64,000 bases of DNA from contig NZ_ATXE01000001.1 of NCBI RefSeq assembly GCF_000421525.1, forward strand, positions 930,001-994,000, in the 5' to 3' direction. Positions 60,539 through 64,000 of this stretch are shown here, piece after piece (the first letter of the stretch is position 1; the number at the start of each line of letters is the position of its first letter). The notes beneath the pieces were generated by a model, which saw only the letters and a program-made list of their open reading frames with translations, did not search any database and was not told the origin of the DNA. Source of the stretch: Aestuariimicrobium kwangyangense DSM 21549 (GTDB lineage: Bacteria > Actinomycetota > Actinomycetes > Propionibacteriales > Propionibacteriaceae). Both the position numbers and the translations under genes were made by a program.

Positions 60539-62068
60539 TCAGTGCAGTGGCTTGGGCCTGAAGTGCTTCCATCGGCGGACGAAGATCGCCCGATCGTCAG
60601 CGCCACGCCGTTCCTCCCGCGCATGCAGCCGTCCGAGAGCGAACGCGTCTTCCGGGGTCAGTGACGGGCTGCGCGCCAGACTGCGCAGCAGTTCACGGGT
60701 GACCACGGTGTCCTGGTGATCGCCCAGCAGGTCCTGGATCCGCTCGGCCGCCACGGCCAGCTTCCGCGCCCGCTTCCCGTGGACCACCACGGCGGACTCG
60801 GCGCTGTAGCGCAATCGCTTGGCGCACTTGCGTACCTCATGCAGGCTGGCGGCATCGTTGTCCGCGGCCCGTGAACGGCGGACAGCCTTGCGCAACCGTT
60901 CGAGGTCAGCGGTGACCAGCGTGGCCACGGTGGGGGCAGCGCGGCGACCCGCCCGGCGCCTCAGCGGGGGAGAGGCGAGCAGGTCGTCCACCTCGTCGAG
61001 CAGGCGCCGGTAGCGGTCGCCGTCGAGAGCGGCCAGTCCTGCCGTCCGGGCCTGTCGGGACTGCTCGTCGAGTGCGTCGTCGACGTGGCGCGACAAGGCG
61101 GCCGGCGCGAGGCCCTCCGGTTCGCCGGCGATCAGGTCGTGGAGACGCTCGCGGGACACCTCGAGGTCACGCGCGCGCCCCACCTCGCCGGCCAGCCACT
61201 TCAGCCCCGCTCGCAGATGGTCGCCCCGGCCTCGGTCGATGAGCGGACGGTACGTCGCCAACGCTGACCGCAGGCTGCGGGCTGCCACCCGCAGTTGGTG
61301 GACGGCGTCGGGCTCGTCGTCACGGACCGCTGGGTCCATCGCCTTGATGGTGTCCACCTGCTGACGCAGGTAGTCGAGCATCACCGCGGACGCCGGTCCC
61401 TTGCGATGGGGGGCCTGGTGCTGGGGGTAGGACGAGCCCAGAGCGCGGGCGAACTTGGACGGATGCGCCGCGACACGGGCCCCGGTCGCCAGCAGCGCCT
61501 TCTCGGCGGCCTTGAGGAAGGGGCCACCCGCGTCGGCCAGTTCGACCTCCCACTCCCGCCACGCCTGCGAGGTTCCCGCCCCGACGTACGACTCGGCGGC
61601 CACCAGGTCATCGCTGACCTCTGCGAGCACCGACCCGTCTCCGGTGCGCAACGTGCGGCTCGTGCGGTGCGTGGTGAGCTTGGCCACGGGCATCAGGGTG
61701 GCGTCGCGGACCCATGCCCGAACCAGGTGCTGCAGGCTTCCGGGCGCATCCTCGTCACCAGCGCCGAGGGGGGCCGTCAGTTCGTCGCGCCTGTCGACTC
61801 CGTGAGGAAGTTTGAGGGTCCAGCCCGCGTCCACGCCGCCGGTGCGTCGACGCAGCGTCACCCCGCTCGCAGCCAGCGCGAGTTCAGGCGTGTCGAGATG
61901 GATGGCCTCGAGCTTGTGCACCACCGGGGGATCAACGCAGGCGACCCCCGGCCAGCGGGTCAGGTCGGGCAGCGGCGTCTCCTCGTCGACGTCGTACTTG
62001 CGTTCAACCTCGACGTGGAGCTGTGGGGCCGCAGCCGGCGGCATCGGTTCCCCCCAGGAATCGGCCAT
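60539..62068 (-). CDS. CYTH-CHAD domain protein
   Basis: 509 residues. CYTH domain about 10-205 (VEVERKYDVD, the ExExK metal/triphosphate motif) and CHAD domain about 228-500 with conserved His/Arg/Lys helices (AVHQLRVAARSLRSAL; HEVRKCAKRLRYSAE). The pair binds inorganic polyphosphate and may hydrolyse triphosphates. The ATG at 62068 follows TAGCGT (62074-62079) by 5 bases. No phosphate or polyphosphate genes lie beside it. Confidence 0.92.
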   Translation of the reverse strand: MADSWGEPMPPAAAPQLHVEVERKYDVDEETPLPDLTRWPGVACVDPPVVHKLEAIHLDTPELALAASGVTLRRRTGGVDAGWTLKLPHGVDRRDELTAPLGAGDEDAPGSLQHLVRAWVRDATLMPVAKLTTHRTSRTLRTGDGSVLAEVSDDLVAAESYVGAGTSQAWREWEVELADAGGPFLKAAEKALLATGARVAAHPSKFARALGSSYPQHQAPHRKGPASAVMLDYLRQQVDTIKAMDPAVRDDEPDAVHQLRVAARSLRSALATYRPLIDRGRGDHLRAGLKWLAGEVGRARDLEVSRERLHDLIAGEPEGLAPAALSRHVDDALDEQSRQARTAGLAALDGDRYRRLLDEVDDLLASPPLRRRAGRRAAPTVATLVTADLERLRKAVRRSRAADNDAASLHEVRKCAKRLRYSAESAVVVHGKRARKLAVAAERIQDLLGDHQDTVVTRELLRSLARSPSLTPEDAFALGRLHAREERRGADDRAIFVRRWKHFRPKPLH

Positions 62069-62144
62069 GCTCCACGCTACGCCGCCCCCATTCGTCCGCG
62101 CAGGGCATGTGAAAGTGGCGCGGGTCGTGTCCTGACGCCTCGTG

Positions 62145-63020
62145 TCAGGGTGCCCCGAAGGGCTTGACCTGCATCAGCCTGATCGAGGTCTCGGGGCAGC
62201 CGCTCACCGACACGGCGACCACGGACGAGTCGGTGCGTCCGGGCAGGTAGACCCTCAGTCCGGCCGCCTGCACCAGGGTGCAGGTGGGGTAGTTGGCGGC
62301 CTGGGTGACGTCCAACCAGGCGACGGATGACCGCCCGGGCCTGAGGGTGATGGCCGACCAGCTCGCGGGGGTGCGGTCAGCTGCCGCCCCGATCTGCTGG
62401 CCCTTGCCCTCAACCATCGAGACCCCTGGGTAGCCAGCGAGCAGGCAGCTGCTGGTGCCCCGGTTCGTCACCACCAGCCGATGGTAGACGTGCCCCATGC
62501 CAGCGCCGTCCACGGTCACGGCCAGCGACGTGGATGATGGGGCGCAGGTGGCCACGAGGGCGGACGACGGGTGACTGGTGGGTGCGGCCGGCGTCGAGGT
62601 GACCGGCTGGGAGGGGGTGTTCGAGGGCGGCGGGGAACTGGGCGGCAGCGGGCTCATCGACGTGGGCCTTGAGGGCGACCGGGTGGCTGACCCGGTCGTG
62701 GTCGGCGAAGTGGTCGTGCCGGGGGAGGACGGCCGGCTGGTGGACGTCGACGCGATGGGACCCTGTGACTCGGGCCTCAACACCTGAGCGGCCGCGACCC
62801 CGCCGGCGGCCAGCGCCAGAACGGTCAGACTGGCGCCAATGGTGCGTCGCCTGGCCTGCACGGTTGCCGCTCGTGCGAAGGCAGCTTCGGCCATGTCGGG
62901 GGTACGCCTGCCTGAGACGTGGCCCCGAAGCGCGGTGGCCAGTTCTTCTGATTCCTCTTGGCCGGATGGCTCGCTCCCGAGTCCTCCGGGGACGATGTCT
63001 CGTCCGTCGTCGTGGGTCAT
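62145..63020 (-). CDS. Membrane-anchored DUF4232 protein
   Basis: 291 residues. A cytoplasmic N-terminus (about 1-60) precedes one helix (about 61-80), a Ser/Thr/Pro linker (about 85-155) and an extracytoplasmic DUF4232 domain (about 160-290) with cysteines in ATCAPSS, SCLLAGYPG, PTCTL and SGCPE. Its ATG overlaps the sigma-factor stop (ATGA), so it may be that sigma factor's membrane-bound regulator (inference); no zinc anti-sigma motif is seen. Confidence 0.82.
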   Translation of the reverse strand: MTHDDGRDIVPGGLGSEPSGQEESEELATALRGHVSGRRTPDMAEAAFARAATVQARRRTIGASLTVLALAAGGVAAAQVLRPESQGPIASTSTSRPSSPGTTTSPTTTGSATRSPSRPTSMSPLPPSSPPPSNTPSQPVTSTPAAPTSHPSSALVATCAPSSTSLAVTVDGAGMGHVYHRLVVTNRGTSSCLLAGYPGVSMVEGKGQQIGAAADRTPASWSAITLRPGRSSVAWLDVTQAANYPTCTLVQAAGLRVYLPGRTDSSVVAVSVSGCPETSIRLMQVKPFGAP

Positions 63021-63622
63021 GTCGCCTCCTCCGGTTCCGTTCGTGTCTGGTCTGTTCGTGTCTGGTGGTTGGTTCGTGCCGGGTCTGGTGGTGACTGGTC
63101 GGGGTGGAGGTGCAGTCGCAGAGTGGCCATGGCCTTGGAGGTCTGGCTCTTCACTGTTCCTTCGCTGCACCCGAGCAGCCGGGCTGTCTCGGCTACGTCG
63201 GCGTCCTCGATGAAGCGCAGTGCGACGACGGCCCGCTGGCGCGGGGGCAGGTTCGCCACCGCCCGCCACAGTTGCTCGTCCGGTGGGTCGGGATCTGTCC
63301 GGCCCCGTTCGGGCATCTCGTCGGTCGGGCGTTCGTGGCGGCGGAACGCTCGTCGCCACCAACTGTTGTTCTCGTTGACGATGATGCGGCGCACGTAGGC
63401 GTCGGCATCCTGGTCGTCCCTCGACAGGTGGTTCCAGCGCAACCAGGCCTTGGCGAGGGCGTTCTGCACCAGGTCCTCGGCCGTGGGGCGGTTGCCGCAC
63501 AGCGCCTCGGCGAATCCGACGAGGCGGCGCTGCCTGGACTGCACCCACCCCGTGAACGATGCTGCGGCGATGTCCGCGGAGGTCACGGCATGATCATGCA
63601 CGCCGACCGTGAGAACAGCCAC
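63017..63622 (-). CDS. ECF sigma factor, SigE family
   Basis: 201 residues. Region 2 (about 20-90: FAEALCGNRPTAEDLVQNALAKAWLRW) and region 4 (about 110-160: LPPRQRAVVALRFIEDADVAETARLLGCSEGTVKSQTSKAM). The tail is Thr/Asp/Arg-rich. GTG 63622 follows AAGGAGG by 6 bases and is the chosen start. Likely directs stress or envelope genes; its regulator may be the overlapping DUF4232 protein. Confidence 0.9.
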   Translation of the reverse strand: MAVLTVGVHDHAVTSADIAAASFTGWVQSRQRRLVGFAEALCGNRPTAEDLVQNALAKAWLRWNHLSRDDQDADAYVRRIIVNENNSWWRRAFRRHERPTDEMPERGRTDPDPPDEQLWRAVANLPPRQRAVVALRFIEDADVAETARLLGCSEGTVKSQTSKAMATLRLHLHPDQSPPDPARTNHQTRTDQTRTEPEEAT

Positions 63623-63789
63623 ATGGCGCCTCCTTCCAGATTCCCCAGCGGCCGGCTCTCGACCCTCACCCGCACAACGCTGCGGGTGCATCGTCGGGTT
63701 GCCTCGGGTCAGACCAGCCGTCGCCAGGGCCACCACCAGGGTTTCTCGCCGACCGCCGTGACGGCACCCGGGCGGGGTTAGCGTTGACC

Positions 63790-64000
63790 ATGGCCATCGC
63801 CCAGTACCCCGTGACCGTCATCGACTGCCCCGACCCGCTCGCCCTCGCCACCTTCTACGGAGACCTGCTCGGCTGGTCCGTCAGCGGTGACCAGGAGTGG
63901 GCCGAGGCCAAGTCGGACTACGGACAGATGCTCTGCTTCCAGGCCGTGGAGAACTACCGCGCCCCGCAGTGGCCCGACCAGCAGGTGCCCCAGCAGACGC
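63790..64000 (+). CDS. VOC/glyoxalase-fold protein, cut by window edge
   Basis: First 70 residues of a VOC-domain protein (YPVTVIDCPDPLALATFYGDLLGWSVSGD). The ATG at 63790 follows TAGCGT (63779-63784) by 5 bases, so it is leaderless. Divergent from the sigma factor. The rest lies outside the window. Confidence 0.85.
   Translation, partial: MAIAQYPVTVIDCPDPLALATFYGDLLGWSVSGDQEWAEAKSDYGQMLCFQAVENYRAPQWPDQQVPQQT

Overview
The window is 64 kb of very GC-rich DNA packed with genes on both strands. It looks like chromosome of an actinobacterium. The supporting genes are an XPB-type helicase with its actinobacterial partner, the cold-shock/DUF3027/DUF2530 cluster, an IdeR-type iron regulator, an actinobacterial VLRF1-type peptidyl-tRNA hydrolase, a Glp/GlpR divisome pair, a protein O-mannosyltransferase and a SigE-like sigma factor. 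Many start codons sit 5-7 bases after a TAnnnT or CAnnnT hexamer, as expected for leaderless actinobacterial mRNAs. The eukaryote-type UGPase and the overall gene set suggest Propionibacteriaceae or a near relative, but that placement is an inference from memory. I see no phage, plasmid, transposase or CRISPR.

Layout. 1-2600: the start of a GH42 beta-galactosidase, a 75-bp palindromic repeat and an MFS transporter. 2600-13134: a conserved actinobacterial block (XPB helicase, helicase-associated protein, a membrane protein, NagB, MFS, cold-shock protein, DUF3027, DUF2530, purine permease). 13197-20663: a perfect 25-bp hairpin, pyruvate carboxylase, an unknown protein divergent from a secreted protein, SerC and PdxH. 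20741-22672: a DUF559 nuclease-like gene flanked by two more copies of the 75-bp repeat, then acVLRF1. 22798-25302: NagA overlapping IdeR, thioredoxin and tRNA-Arg(CCT). 25430-33382: UGPase, MscL, a SAF-domain protein, a Ruc-like zinc-ribbon protein, 5-formyl-THF cyclo-ligase, Glp, GlpR and two membrane proteins. This largely follows the gene order around Rv0985c-Rv0996 of M. tuberculosis as I remember it.

33436-43311: an accessory sugar locus. On the minus strand are an IclR regulator, an alpha-galactosidase, a binding-protein ABC importer and an SDR. Divergent on the plus strand are an aldose-epimerase-like protein, an enolase-superfamily dehydratase and a second SDR. Together they could import and hydrolyse a galactoside and oxidise the sugar without phosphorylation (inference). 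43348-46046: a CopB-type copper ATPase whose promoter overlaps a CsoR-like palindrome, divergent from a UBP zinc-finger protein. 46107-52153: a secreted peptidoglycan-binding/deacetylase protein, tRNA-Ala(CGC), a VOC protein, Tag, a DinB-like protein, a membrane-anchored Ser/Thr kinase and a uracil permease.

52460-57883: PMT divergent from rsmI-tatD-ksgA-ispE, a conserved block that here lacks rpfB. 57941-64000: MarR and TetR regulators, an atypical tRNA-Gln, an aldo/keto reductase, a CYTH-CHAD protein, a DUF4232 protein overlapped with a SigE-like sigma factor, and the start of a VOC protein.

The most unusual signals are an 18-bp bidirectional leaderless promoter between the cyclo-ligase and Glp, three equal-length 75-bp palindromic repeats, and two intergenic tracts of about 20-bp periodic repeats that reverse orientation in the middle.
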